A stretch of 35,788 nt of DNA from CAZNER01 sp964572065 (GTDB lineage Bacteria; Patescibacteriota; Dojkabacteria; JAHIVN01), in NCBI GenBank assembly GCA_964572065.1, contig CAZNER010000014.1, forward strand, positions 1-35,788, read 5' to 3'. Under the pieces are notes generated by a model. It did not search any database. It had not been told where the DNA came from and saw only the letters and a program-made list of their open reading frames with translations. Positions 15,171 to 22,571 of this stretch are shown piece by piece; the stretch's first letter is position 1, and each line of letters opens with the position of its first letter. The translations under genes were made by a program, and so were the position numbers.

Positions 15171-15346
15171 GCAGCTTTTAGAAAGTATTATTTAAATAGG
15201 AACTAGTTAATTATATCAAGAAGTTATCTATTTTACAAAAAATATATACTATTTATACTTCTATATGCTATACAATATTATTCCATAATCCTCCTTTTTT
15301 AAGACCATACTATACTTATAGATCTAATCATATTCTATAATTCTCA
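15171..15346. other. AT-rich intergenic gap without recognisable features
   Basis: About 175 bases of very AT-rich sequence between the terminator-like hairpin and the end of the GcvT-like gene. Several TATA-like strings occur by composition alone; I see no gene, repeat or RNA structure to support. Confidence 0.5.
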
Positions 15347-16468
15347 TTACTCCCTTTGCCAAATTCTTCTTCTTTCAGCAATATAACCTGATATATTTTC
15401 TTTTCCTCTACGATCAGAAACAGTAACCATTCTAACCCCTCTATTCAATCCTGTACCTAATATAAAAAGATGATTTCCAGGTATAACACCTACAGATTCT
15501 AAGAATTGTAAAATATTTCTAGCTAACTCCTCTCTTTGAGTTTTCTCCAAATCTTTGTAATAAATCCTTAACTCTCTTACCAACCTGTCATGTCCCGGAA
15601 TAAACAAAACACTACTTACTCTGACATTATTAGCTTGTTCAAATTTTTTAAGTTCATCATCAGTCAGTCTTCGATTATCGATTGGTATATAAACTCGCTT
15701 CCATCTGATTGGATTTCTTTGTGCTTCTTCTTTACCGATAAATTCTCCATCTTTTAACCTCGCACCAATAGACTGTGGAGGTACTTGTAAACCTTGAATT
15801 CTATAATCTAAACCTCCTAAGGGCAAACCACCTGACATCCTTGCTACGTCTCTTCCTGTTAAACCGCATGCACCTACATCAATTTCTAACTCTTGTCCTA
15901 AAGCATATATTCTATCCCATATATAAGAAAGCTGATCTATATCAAAAGATATTTCTGCTCCACCAAAAGGTGTATAAGTAGTAACAGCAACATCAATCTG
16001 GATATCTTCTACAATATCATTTCTAACTCCACGCCATCCAACATCATCTATATCGACACCTGTTAAAGCTTGAATAAGCTTTTTTCCTTGATTCCCATAC
16101 AAATACAGTATTCCTCTTTCCTGTGTAATATCTTCGGCACTTTCTGATTCAAATAATTCCCCAAATCTACAATACCAAACGTCTCTATTGCATATATTTC
16201 CAACGACATTTAGATATCCAAACTCATCGACATAACACATAAAATCTTCTAATACCCCTCCATCTTCTCCAACAATTGTTCCGTAAAATATTCTATTTTC
16301 ATCCCCTGGTATATCACATGAGAAATTATCTTCAACTGCTTGTCTTACTCTATCATTATTAACATCAAACTTACATTTAAATGCATGTGTAAAACTTCCT
16401 AGAGTAACAGCATTTTCATACAGAATACCATGCAAAGCTTCAAGCAATGGATGCCTTCCGAAATTCAT
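15347..16468 (-). CDS. GcvT/YgfZ-like folate-binding protein, N-terminal start unclear
   Basis: Resembles the aminomethyltransferase (GcvT) superfamily, whose members bind tetrahydrofolate. Matching segments: GTIVGEDGGVLEDFMCYV and FGYLNVVGNICNRD (the GGVIDDxxVY...VVNAxNR region), VGACGLTGRDVARMSGGLPL (the GLGARDxLRLExGxPLYG region), then a divergent C-terminal domain. No other glycine-cleavage genes are near, so an orphan or YgfZ-type repair role is possible. The first ATG (16466-16468) is probably not the true start: the frame stays open to 16621 and encodes plausible protein (PPDLDKGFIEAASLEVVIHG), and GcvT proteins need ~20 residues before the strand that aligns with MNFGRHPL. That extension contains no ATG, GTG or TTG. 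Confidence 0.72.
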   Translation of the reverse strand: MNFGRHPLLEALHGILYENAVTLGSFTHAFKCKFDVNNDRVRQAVEDNFSCDIPGDENRIFYGTIVGEDGGVLEDFMCYVDEFGYLNVVGNICNRDVWYCRFGELFESESAEDITQERGILYLYGNQGKKLIQALTGVDIDDVGWRGVRNDIVEDIQIDVAVTTYTPFGGAEISFDIDQLSYIWDRIYALGQELEIDVGACGLTGRDVARMSGGLPLGGLDYRIQGLQVPPQSIGARLKDGEFIGKEEAQRNPIRWKRVYIPIDNRRLTDDELKKFEQANNVRVSSVLFIPGHDRLVRELRIYYKDLEKTQREELARNILQFLESVGVIPGNHLFILGTGLNRGVRMVTVSDRRGKENISGYIAERRRIWQRE

Positions 16469-16727
16469 AACTTGATCTTCTATTCCTTCAAATTTTAACC
16501 TAGAAGCAACTTCTGAGAAATCAGGTGCATTGTCTGTTCCATGAATAACAACTTCTAAAGAAGCAGCCTCTATAAAACCTTTATCTAAGTCTGGCGGGGT
16601 AAATGATTCCTTTTCTGTTATTTATATATAAATAACATATAAAACTGAAACAGTATGAGGCAGTAGATATGAAATAATTATATAACTAACTTATGATAAG
16701 TACAAATTGAAATTACCAAAATTTTCC

Positions 16728-16768
16728 TTCACCCACATTTCACTTCAAATATGTTAATCAGATATAAT
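16728..16768 (+). promoter_or_regulatory. Operator A (TTCAC-N6-TTCAC) and promoter of the response-regulator gene
   Basis: TTCAC occurs at 16728-16732 and 16739-16743, an 11-base direct repeat as bound by OmpR/PhoB-family regulators. A perfect TATAAT follows at 16763-16768; its expected start is 16775, exactly the A of the ATG. The second repeat overlaps the -35 position. Probable autoregulation. Confidence 0.6.
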
Positions 16769-16774
16769 AAAGCT

Positions 16775-17446
16775 ATGAAAATCATTATCATTGAAGACGA
16801 AGAAAAATTAGCTTTGCCATTAAAAAGATCTCTCGAAGATCACGGATTTGCAGTCGACTATGCTGAGGATGGAGAAAAAGGACTTCTAATGGTTAAAAGA
16901 AATGAATACAACTGCATCCTCCTTGACCTGAATTTACCTAAGATCGACGGGATTAAACTAGCTCAAAAACTACGCAAGAATAAAAATACTACTCCCATAA
17001 TAATGGTAACAGCTAGAAGCCAAGTTTACGATAAGTTAGAAGGTTTTGAGACAGGAGCAGACGATTACGTTACAAAACCATTTCATTTAGATGAATTAAT
17101 TGCCAGAATAAAAGCATTAATAAAAAGAAACAGCATAAATAAAATAGACAAATTAGAATTCGGTAATTATATACTTATTCCGGATCAGAATAAAGTAATC
17201 GGGAATAAAGATAAGAACCCTCAAAAAATATCCCTAAGTAATAAAGAAACCGCTGTTTTAGAATATCTTCTAAGAAACAAAGGTAAAATTATCTCAACAG
17301 AGGAACTTCTCGAGCATGTATGGGATAGTGAAATTGATTTATTTACAGATACAGTAAAAACCCACATTAAAACTATTAGGAAAAAGATTGATCCAAATAA
17401 GAAAGTTATTAAAACTATAAGGGGCAAAGGTTATCTAATCGAATAA
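16775..17446 (+). CDS. OmpR/PhoB-family response regulator
   Basis: Receiver domain (from MKIIIIEDEEKL): acidic pair D8/E9 region, phospho-acceptor D51 (CILLDLNLP), the T switch in IIMVTAR, and the lysine in DDYVTKPFHLDELIARI. The C-terminal winged helix has LSNKETAVLEYLLRNKGKII, LLEHVWDSE, DTVKTHIKTIRKKI and IKTIRGKGYLIE, the OmpR class. I start it at 16775 because MKIIIIEDE is the canonical opening and TATAAT lies exactly leaderless-distance before it; an in-frame ATG at 16751 would add eight residues and lies in the promoter. Its partner kinase is at 18217. TTCAC-N6-TTCAC sites before this gene, 17588 and 19438 are likely its targets. Confidence 0.96.
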   Translation: MKIIIIEDEEKLALPLKRSLEDHGFAVDYAEDGEKGLLMVKRNEYNCILLDLNLPKIDGIKLAQKLRKNKNTTPIIMVTARSQVYDKLEGFETGADDYVTKPFHLDELIARIKALIKRNSINKIDKLEFGNYILIPDQNKVIGNKDKNPQKISLSNKETAVLEYLLRNKGKIISTEELLEHVWDSEIDLFTDTVKTHIKTIRKKIDPNKKVIKTIRGKGYLIE

Positions 17447-17463
17447 TACTATCCATATACTAT

Positions 17464-17496
17464 TTCACAATCATTTCACCCTACATACTATATGAT
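17464..17496 (+). promoter_or_regulatory. Operator B (TTCAC-N6-TTCAC) and -10 before the secreted helical protein gene
   Basis: TTCAC at 17464-17468 and 17475-17479 (11-base spacing), then TATGAT at 17491-17496. The -10 starts 16 bases after the second repeat starts, the same geometry as a PhoB pho box. It leaves a leader of ~85 bases before the ATG at 17588. Confidence 0.6.
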
Positions 17497-17587
17497 AAAA
17501 ATGTATTTTATTTTTTAGTATAAAAAACAATGATATGAAATACATTTAAAAAATTCAATTAAGTAATTTAATTTTTAATTTTGTGAA

Positions 17588-18085
17588 ATGAAGAAAAATA
17601 ATTTAATTTTAGCGGCATCTATAACAGCAGTCATTTTGATGTCGTTTGGAGCAATCAGCTTATTTGGAATTAAAGCTGTAAGTGCTCAAAAACTAGACAA
17701 TGACTATCCTTCAATTATTCAGAATCTTTCTGAAAGGTTCGGTTTAAATGCTGAAGATGTTCAAAATGTATTTGAAGAAACAAAAAAAGAGAGATCTACC
17801 GAAAGGTTAAACAATTTAGTAGAAGATAGTGTTATAACCGAAGAACAAAAAGATATGATCATAGCAAAACATGAAGAACTAAAGGAAAAGATTGACTCTG
17901 TTAATAATAAAGAATTAACAGAAGAAGAAAGAAGAGATGAGTTAAAACAAATCCATAAAGAAATGAAAGAATGGATTGAAGAAAATGATATTCCAGAAGA
18001 AGTAGTAGGATTCGGTATGAAGGATCGTTCTATGGGTAATAGCATGGAGAATAAAGGTAGAAATGGTTTTCGGTTCGCAGAATAA
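17588..18085 (+). CDS. Secreted helical protein (DUF2680/CpxP-like), two-component target
   Basis: An N-terminal signal peptide or anchor (NLILAASITAVILMSFGAIS, then VSAQ as possible cleavage site) precedes an all-helical, charged exported domain. It starts with LSERFGLNAEDVQNVFEETK, then VEDSVITEEQKDMIIAKHEE and LTEEERRDELKQIHKEMKEW. The FGLN..DVQ.VF and ITEEQKD pattern recalls DUF2680 proteins, and the helix composition resembles CpxP/ZraP-type periplasmic sensors, which is only an analogy. The C-terminus is Met/Gly/Arg-rich (GFGMKDRSMGNSMENKGRNG), which could bind metal. Located between the response regulator and the kinase and preceded by operator B, so it is probably induced by them and may feed back on the kinase. 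Confidence 0.65.
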   Translation: MKKNNLILAASITAVILMSFGAISLFGIKAVSAQKLDNDYPSIIQNLSERFGLNAEDVQNVFEETKKERSTERLNNLVEDSVITEEQKDMIIAKHEELKEKIDSVNNKELTEEERRDELKQIHKEMKEWIEENDIPEEVVGFGMKDRSMGNSMENKGRNGFRFAE

Positions 18086-18097
18086 AACTATATTTTA

Positions 18098-18145
18098 TAG
18101 TTAAGTGGCAGACTGATTGCATAACAATCAGTCTGCCAATAACTA
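18098..18145 (+). terminator. Long perfect hairpin between the secreted protein and kinase genes
   Basis: TGGCAGACTGATTG and CAATCAGTCTGCCA make a perfect 14-bp stem around CATAA, extended outward by TAGTTA/TAACTA. It starts 12 bases after the stop codon. There is no immediate T-run (CTTTTACT follows), so it could be a terminator or an mRNA-stabilising/processing stem. Confidence 0.65.
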
Positions 18146-18216
18146 CTTTTACTATAAATGCAAAATAAACCAAACATTATATGATAAAATAGTACATTAT
18201 TAATCATTATTAATAA

Positions 18217-19365
18217 ATGAAATTCTTTAAAACGATAAGATTTAGATTAACTTTATGGTACTCATTATTGCTTCTTATAATAAGCGGTTCAGTAATTCTA
18301 GGTATAAATATAATTGTTACAACATATTATAACTCTAACTCGCCGAATCTTCCTCAAATAACTTTTAGACCCAGAAACTTACCCCATAATGAAGAATTAG
18401 AAGAAATAACAGAAGTACAAAAAGAAATTATTCAGGAAATCCGCAAACAGGACTTGAACAAGATAAGATCATTATCAATATATTCATTTATTCCTCTAAC
18501 ACTATTGTCATTCTTTGGTGGATATTTTATTGCAGATCAAATGTTAAAACCGCTGCAACAACTAAATCTTACTTTTACACAACTAAATTCAAAAAATTTA
18601 GATAAAAAAATTAAAAACGAAAACACAGGAGATGAGATAAGTATTCTTATAAATAACTTTAACAATATGACAAGCAGGTTAAATAAATCATTTCAGCTTC
18701 AAAAAGATTTTATAGCCAATGCTTCTCACGAGTTAAAATCCCCTCTAGCTATAATACAGACAAATCTTGAAGCAGTTACTAAAAAAACAACAAAAAAAGA
18801 ACTTGAAGAATATCTTGGAACATCAGTTAATTCCGTAACTTTTATGAATAAATTAATTGAAGATCTGCTTCTTTTGTCACTCCTTGAAAATCATGTTAAT
18901 AAAAAAAATTACAAAGTTAAAGATATTATTAATGAAGTAATCAAAAAAGCCCTCATATTAGCTAAAAGCAAGTTGATCGTTATTAAGTATAAAGAAGACA
19001 CAAAGACTAAAAATAAAAAAGTAAATATGAATCCAGAATTAATTGAAAGAGCTATCATGAATATAATTGAAAATGCAATCAAATATTCAAAAACAAAATC
19101 AAATATTTATATAGAATTAAAGATAGAGAAATCAAATATTGTAATAATTATTAGAGACGAAGGTTTTGGAATACCTAAAAAAGATCAGGATAAAATTTTC
19201 GACCGTTTTTATCGTGTTGATAAATCCCGTTCAAGAAAAACTGGCGGAACAGGACTCGGTTTAGCAATTACAAAACAAATAATTAATCTTCATAAAGGAA
19301 AACTACAAGTTAGTTCTAAAATAAAAAAAGGTACTACTTTTAAAATAGTACTCCCTTTTGAATAA
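18217..19365 (+). CDS. Sensor histidine kinase
   Basis: Membrane sensor kinase: helix 1 at ~11-35, a short extracytoplasmic loop of ~50 charged residues (containing RPRNLPHNEELEE), helix 2 at ~87-106, then HAMP (~108-160). The HisKA box is FIANASHELKSPLA with H171 as phospho-acceptor. The ATPase domain has the N box IMNIIENAIKYSK, G1 RDEGFGIP, F box FDRFYRVDKSRSRKTGG and G2 GTGLGLAI. The small sensor loop fits kinases that sense envelope state together with an accessory protein or transporter rather than a ligand pocket. A TATGAT (18180-18185) may give it a separate promoter behind the hairpin. Partner of the regulator at 16775. Confidence 0.95.
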   Translation: MKFFKTIRFRLTLWYSLLLLIISGSVILGINIIVTTYYNSNSPNLPQITFRPRNLPHNEELEEITEVQKEIIQEIRKQDLNKIRSLSIYSFIPLTLLSFFGGYFIADQMLKPLQQLNLTFTQLNSKNLDKKIKNENTGDEISILINNFNNMTSRLNKSFQLQKDFIANASHELKSPLAIIQTNLEAVTKKTTKKELEEYLGTSVNSVTFMNKLIEDLLLLSLLENHVNKKNYKVKDIINEVIKKALILAKSKLIVIKYKEDTKTKNKKVNMNPELIERAIMNIIENAIKYSKTKSNIYIELKIEKSNIVIIIRDEGFGIPKKDQDKIFDRFYRVDKSRSRKTGGTGLGLAITKQIINLHKGKLQVSSKIKKGTTFKIVLPFE

Positions 19366-19374
19366 ACAAATTTT

Positions 19375-19407
19375 TTCACCTTCAATTCACCTAAATTTTG
19401 ATATTTT
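19375..19407 (+). promoter_or_regulatory. Operator C (TTCAC-N6-TTCAC) and extended -10 before the anchored protein/ABC transporter genes
   Basis: TTCAC at 19375-19379 and 19386-19390 (11-base spacing). TATTTT at 19402-19407, with TG just before it (TGATATTTT), starts 16 bases after the second repeat starts, the same geometry as operator B. Confidence 0.58.
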
Positions 19408-19437
19408 TAAACGTCCTTTTAATCAAATTGAGATAAT

Positions 19438-19863
19438 ATGGAAGAAAAACAAAAAAATAATAAAAGTAAAAAAATAATAATTATACTTAGCTCTTTAGTA
19501 ATTTTATCAATCACAACTTTTATTATATATAAAAAGGTTTATAAAGATAAAAGCGATGGTTCAGTTCTTTCTTCAAATTCAAGTACACGGACCTTTGATT
19601 ATAATGACATATGCAATTCTGGAAATCGACAAAGACCGGATTTTGAAGAAATGCCAGAAGATATTGAACCTCCTAGTAATATGGAGCCTCCCAGCGATAT
19701 GAGACTGCCTGATGGTATGAACAATAATGACAATTTCTCTGATATGAGGACAATAATTAAGAAATTTTGTGAGGATGGAGAAATAGATGAGGAAGAGGCT
19801 AGTGAGTTAGACGAATTATTTGAAGATATGCCATCAAATCCTAGATCAAGATCTAATTTTTAA
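19438..19863 (+). CDS. Small anchored protein with Met/Pro/acid-rich exported part
   Basis: Not recognised as a known family. A lysine-rich start and one helix (IIIILSSLVILSITTFIIY) anchor an exported region of ~105 residues. That region has a spaced Met-Pro-acid pattern (FEEMPEDIEPPSNMEPPSDM), two cysteines (ICNSG and KFCEDG) and a C-terminal helix with GEIDEEEASELDELFEDM. Spaced methionines can bind Cu(I)/Ag(I), but acidity and prolines could equally reflect a flexible spacer. It is the first gene behind operator C and ends 16 bases before the ABC ATPase, so it probably works with the exporter or the kinase, for example as an accessory sensor. Confidence 0.65.
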   Translation: MEEKQKNNKSKKIIIILSSLVILSITTFIIYKKVYKDKSDGSVLSSNSSTRTFDYNDICNSGNRQRPDFEEMPEDIEPPSNMEPPSDMRLPDGMNNNDNFSDMRTIIKKFCEDGEIDEEEASELDELFEDMPSNPRSRSNF

Positions 19864-19879
19864 ATTTTATATACCTAAC

Positions 19880-20554
19880 ATGAAAAATATTATAGAGGTC
19901 AATAAACTTACAAAGATTTACAAAGACGGTTCAGACTCTATCACTGCTTTAGATAAAGTTAGTTTTAAAATAAAAGAAGGTGAAGATATAGCAATTGTAG
20001 GACCATCTGGCTCCGGTAAAACAACACTCTTGGAATTAATTGCTGGATTAAACAAGCCCACAAGCGGAGAAGTATTAATCGATTGCAAAAATATAAATAA
20101 AGGAACTGATGAAGAAATATCCGCCTTTAGAAACAAAACTATTGGATTTGTTTTTCAGATGATGCATCTTCAAGATTATTTTACTGCAATTGAAAACGTG
20201 ACACTACCATTAATTGCCAATGGAGTAAATTCAAAAGAATCAGCAAAAAAAGCCAAAGAACTTCTGGTTAAGACTGGATTAAAAAGTCGTATGCATCAGT
20301 ATCCAAAACAGCTGTCTGGAGGCGAAATGCAGAGAGTAGCTATTGCAAGAGCACTTGCGAATAATCCAAAAATTGTTATGGCTGATGAGCCTACAGGGAA
20401 ATTAGATAAAAATAATGCAGAAAATATAATGAACATCTTTGATACTATATCAAAAGAAAATAAAGTAAGTTTTATCCTAATAACTCATGATGAATCTATA
20501 GCTAAGAGATATAAGAGAATTATAAAACTTGATCATGGCAAAATTATAAAATGA
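19880..20554 (+). CDS. ABC transporter ATPase, LolD/MacB type
   Basis: ATPase of a MacB-like system. Walker A GPSGSGKTT (41-49), Q loop FVFQMMHLQDYFTAIENV, signature LSGGEMQRVAIARAL, Walker B IVMADEPTGKLD and switch histidine LITHDE. The GKLD replaces the usual GNLD of this subclass. I start at ATG 19880 (MKNIIEVNKLTKIYKDG), 16 bases after the previous stop; an upstream in-frame ATG at 19820 would overlap the previous gene by 44 bases and add 20 residues atypical of the family. The permease follows 22 bases after its TGA stop. Confidence 0.96.
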   Translation: MKNIIEVNKLTKIYKDGSDSITALDKVSFKIKEGEDIAIVGPSGSGKTTLLELIAGLNKPTSGEVLIDCKNINKGTDEEISAFRNKTIGFVFQMMHLQDYFTAIENVTLPLIANGVNSKESAKKAKELLVKTGLKSRMHQYPKQLSGGEMQRVAIARALANNPKIVMADEPTGKLDKNNAENIMNIFDTISKENKVSFILITHDESIAKRYKRIIKLDHGKIIK

Positions 20555-20576
20555 TTTTATATTTTAAACTATTCAA

Positions 20577-22394
20577 ATGAAATACCTTTCAGCTTTTTCA
20601 ATAAATTACAAAAAATTAAAATTTAGGACACGCAAGGCATTATTCCTTATACTACCAATAATAATTCTCATTTCTCTAAGTATAATTATCTCAAGTCAGG
20701 TTAAAAATGTCCAAAAGGCGACTGACGAAAGTATATTTGGAGAAATTGAAGAAGAAAATACCATCATCAAACTTGAATATCAGATGGATATATCTCCACA
20801 AGGGGGGAACTTCAATCCCTTTTCAGAGGATAATCAATACACTGATGTAGATGTAGAAACAATTAAATTAATAAATAAAGTAGAAGATGCATCAATAGAC
20901 TACTCTCTACCAATAACAAATATATTATCAGATGATTTATTTGAAGGGATATCCATCTCCTTCCAAGAAATAACCATGTTAAATACGAATATGGCAGAAA
21001 TGTATACATCTGAGGATTTCATATATGTAGAAGGCGAACCTATTCCAATAATTTTAAGTGCTAATAATTTTACAGAATCATATGAAGACTGGGATGGTGA
21101 AGACCAAATAGAAATAGATTTCAGAGCATCAAGAGACAATAATGGAGAACCTCCTGGTAGCCCTGAGGATATGCAACAAAATACTCCTGTTAAAACACGT
21201 GCAATTGATTATGATAAAGATGAATTGATCGGTAAAGAATTCACAATAACATTTGGTGGTTTTTCTGATATACAAACCTATGAAATGGAAAGATCAGAAG
21301 GCTCTATGTTAATTACTAAATTAACGGATGAAGAAATACAAGAAAAAGAAGATTCAAGAGCCTCAGATATAAATGAATACTGGGATTATTCTACACTCAA
21401 AGAAGGTATTACTTATACTTTTAAAATAGTAGGTATCACTGAATATCAAGATTCTAGATCAACCTATATTCCTGAAGACTTTACATATAAATTAATGGAA
21501 GAATATATTTCTCTACAGCTTGATTCACTCAAAGATACAGAAATTGACACCGATTTACTAAACTCTACTTTCTTAGGTGCAACTTATGACTTAACTGAAT
21601 TAGTAAGCAGCGGTTCCAATTTTGGATTTGGAAGAGGCAGAGACATATCTCCAGGAGGATCTCCAAATCAAATGTTTGGAGGAGAAGAAGAAACATCAAC
21701 AGAATCTTATGAGATACCAGGATTAATAATAGAATTATCAGAAGATGGGAGTGAAGAAGTAATTGGAATATATGAGGACACAAGTGTATTTGAAGAGTCT
21801 GTTAAAACAGGTAATGTGATAAATATAAAAATAAATTCTATATATGATAGAGCTCAAGTAGTAGAAGACCTTAACGATCTTGGATACGCTTATCAGGATG
21901 TTAATGATTTGGAAGTATTTTCAAATATTCAAAACACTTTAGATAAAATCTCTGTAGGAGTAATAATTGCTTTTATAGTACTAACTATAGCAGTAATAAT
22001 TCTTACTATGAGCAAATTTGTATCGGATAGCACAAAGGAGATTGGTATATTTAGAGCAGTTGGTTTCACTAAAAAGAATATTCTTACAATATTTCTGACC
22101 CAGTCACTGCTTTATACAGCTGTAGGTTATATAATAGGTGTAATAATAGGATTCCTAGGTAATATACTAGCATCAAGCTTTGTAGCAAATTGGTTTGATA
22201 ATTTAATTTCCAGCACAATAGAAGAAACATTTAATGTTGTGAATGCTGTAGATCACAGCATATTTACAACATTTGATATAGACTCACTAGCGATTCTTTC
22301 TGCAATTCTAGTAATTATTACAATTGTCATTTCATTCATTCCTGCTATTAAAGCTTCAAACGTAAGTCCAGTTGAAGCCATCAAGAATGAATAA
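20577..22394 (+). CDS. MacB/FtsX-type ABC transporter permease
   Basis: Four-helix permease of the MacB fold: helix 1 near 20-42 (LILPIIILISLSIIISSQV), a large extracytoplasmic domain of ~400 residues, then three C-terminal helices in an FtsX domain (ISVGVIIAFIVLTIAVIILT, SLLYTAVGYIIGVIIGFLGN, LAILSAILVIITIVISFIPA). STKEIGIFRAVGFTKKNIL and IKASNVSPVEAIKNE are the coupling and terminal motifs. The outer domain is acidic with Gly/Pro-rich loops (GEPPGSPEDMQQNTP, RGRDISPGGSPNQMFGG). Such transporters move substrates from the outer leaflet or act mechanically rather than importing; the substrate is unknown. Last gene of the operon; a terminator follows. Confidence 0.93.
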   Translation: MKYLSAFSINYKKLKFRTRKALFLILPIIILISLSIIISSQVKNVQKATDESIFGEIEEENTIIKLEYQMDISPQGGNFNPFSEDNQYTDVDVETIKLINKVEDASIDYSLPITNILSDDLFEGISISFQEITMLNTNMAEMYTSEDFIYVEGEPIPIILSANNFTESYEDWDGEDQIEIDFRASRDNNGEPPGSPEDMQQNTPVKTRAIDYDKDELIGKEFTITFGGFSDIQTYEMERSEGSMLITKLTDEEIQEKEDSRASDINEYWDYSTLKEGITYTFKIVGITEYQDSRSTYIPEDFTYKLMEEYISLQLDSLKDTEIDTDLLNSTFLGATYDLTELVSSGSNFGFGRGRDISPGGSPNQMFGGEEETSTESYEIPGLIIELSEDGSEEVIGIYEDTSVFEESVKTGNVINIKINSIYDRAQVVEDLNDLGYAYQDVNDLEVFSNIQNTLDKISVGVIIAFIVLTIAVIILTMSKFVSDSTKEIGIFRAVGFTKKNILTIFLTQSLLYTAVGYIIGVIIGFLGNILASSFVANWFDNLISSTIEETFNVVNAVDHSIFTTFDIDSLAILSAILVIITIVISFIPAIKASNVSPVEAIKNE

Positions 22395-22416
22395 AAGTAA
22401 TAAATTATTTACTTCT

Positions 22417-22448
22417 AAGACTTCCCATGAGCATAGGAAATCTTTTTT
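22417..22448 (+). terminator. Terminator of the ABC transporter operon
   Basis: AAGACTTCC and GGAAATCTT pair at 8 of 9 positions around a 10-base loop, followed by TTTT. It lies ~20 bases after the permease stop. Confidence 0.6.
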
Positions 22449-22536
22449 ATTAGTATATTTGAAATTGAGAAGAATATTATTAAATAAGATCATCAACTGT
22501 ATTAAAAAAATATGTTATTCCTCAAAAAATTCAATT

Positions 22537-22565
22537 TTGACTTTTAAAAAATAAAACTTTAGTAT
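22537..22565 (+). promoter_or_regulatory. Promoter TTGACT-17-TAGTAT with leaderless start
   Basis: TTGACT (22537-22542) and TAGTAT (22560-22565) are 17 bases apart. Seven bases after the -10 falls exactly on the A of the ATG at 22572, so the transcript should begin at the start codon. Confidence 0.7.
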
Positions 22566-22571
22566 ATTAAT

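Noticed and set aside
22372..22554. 60-codon plus-strand frame overlapping the end of the permease gene
   Set aside because: It overlaps the permease, runs through the terminator hairpin, has no promoter and has random-looking basic composition.
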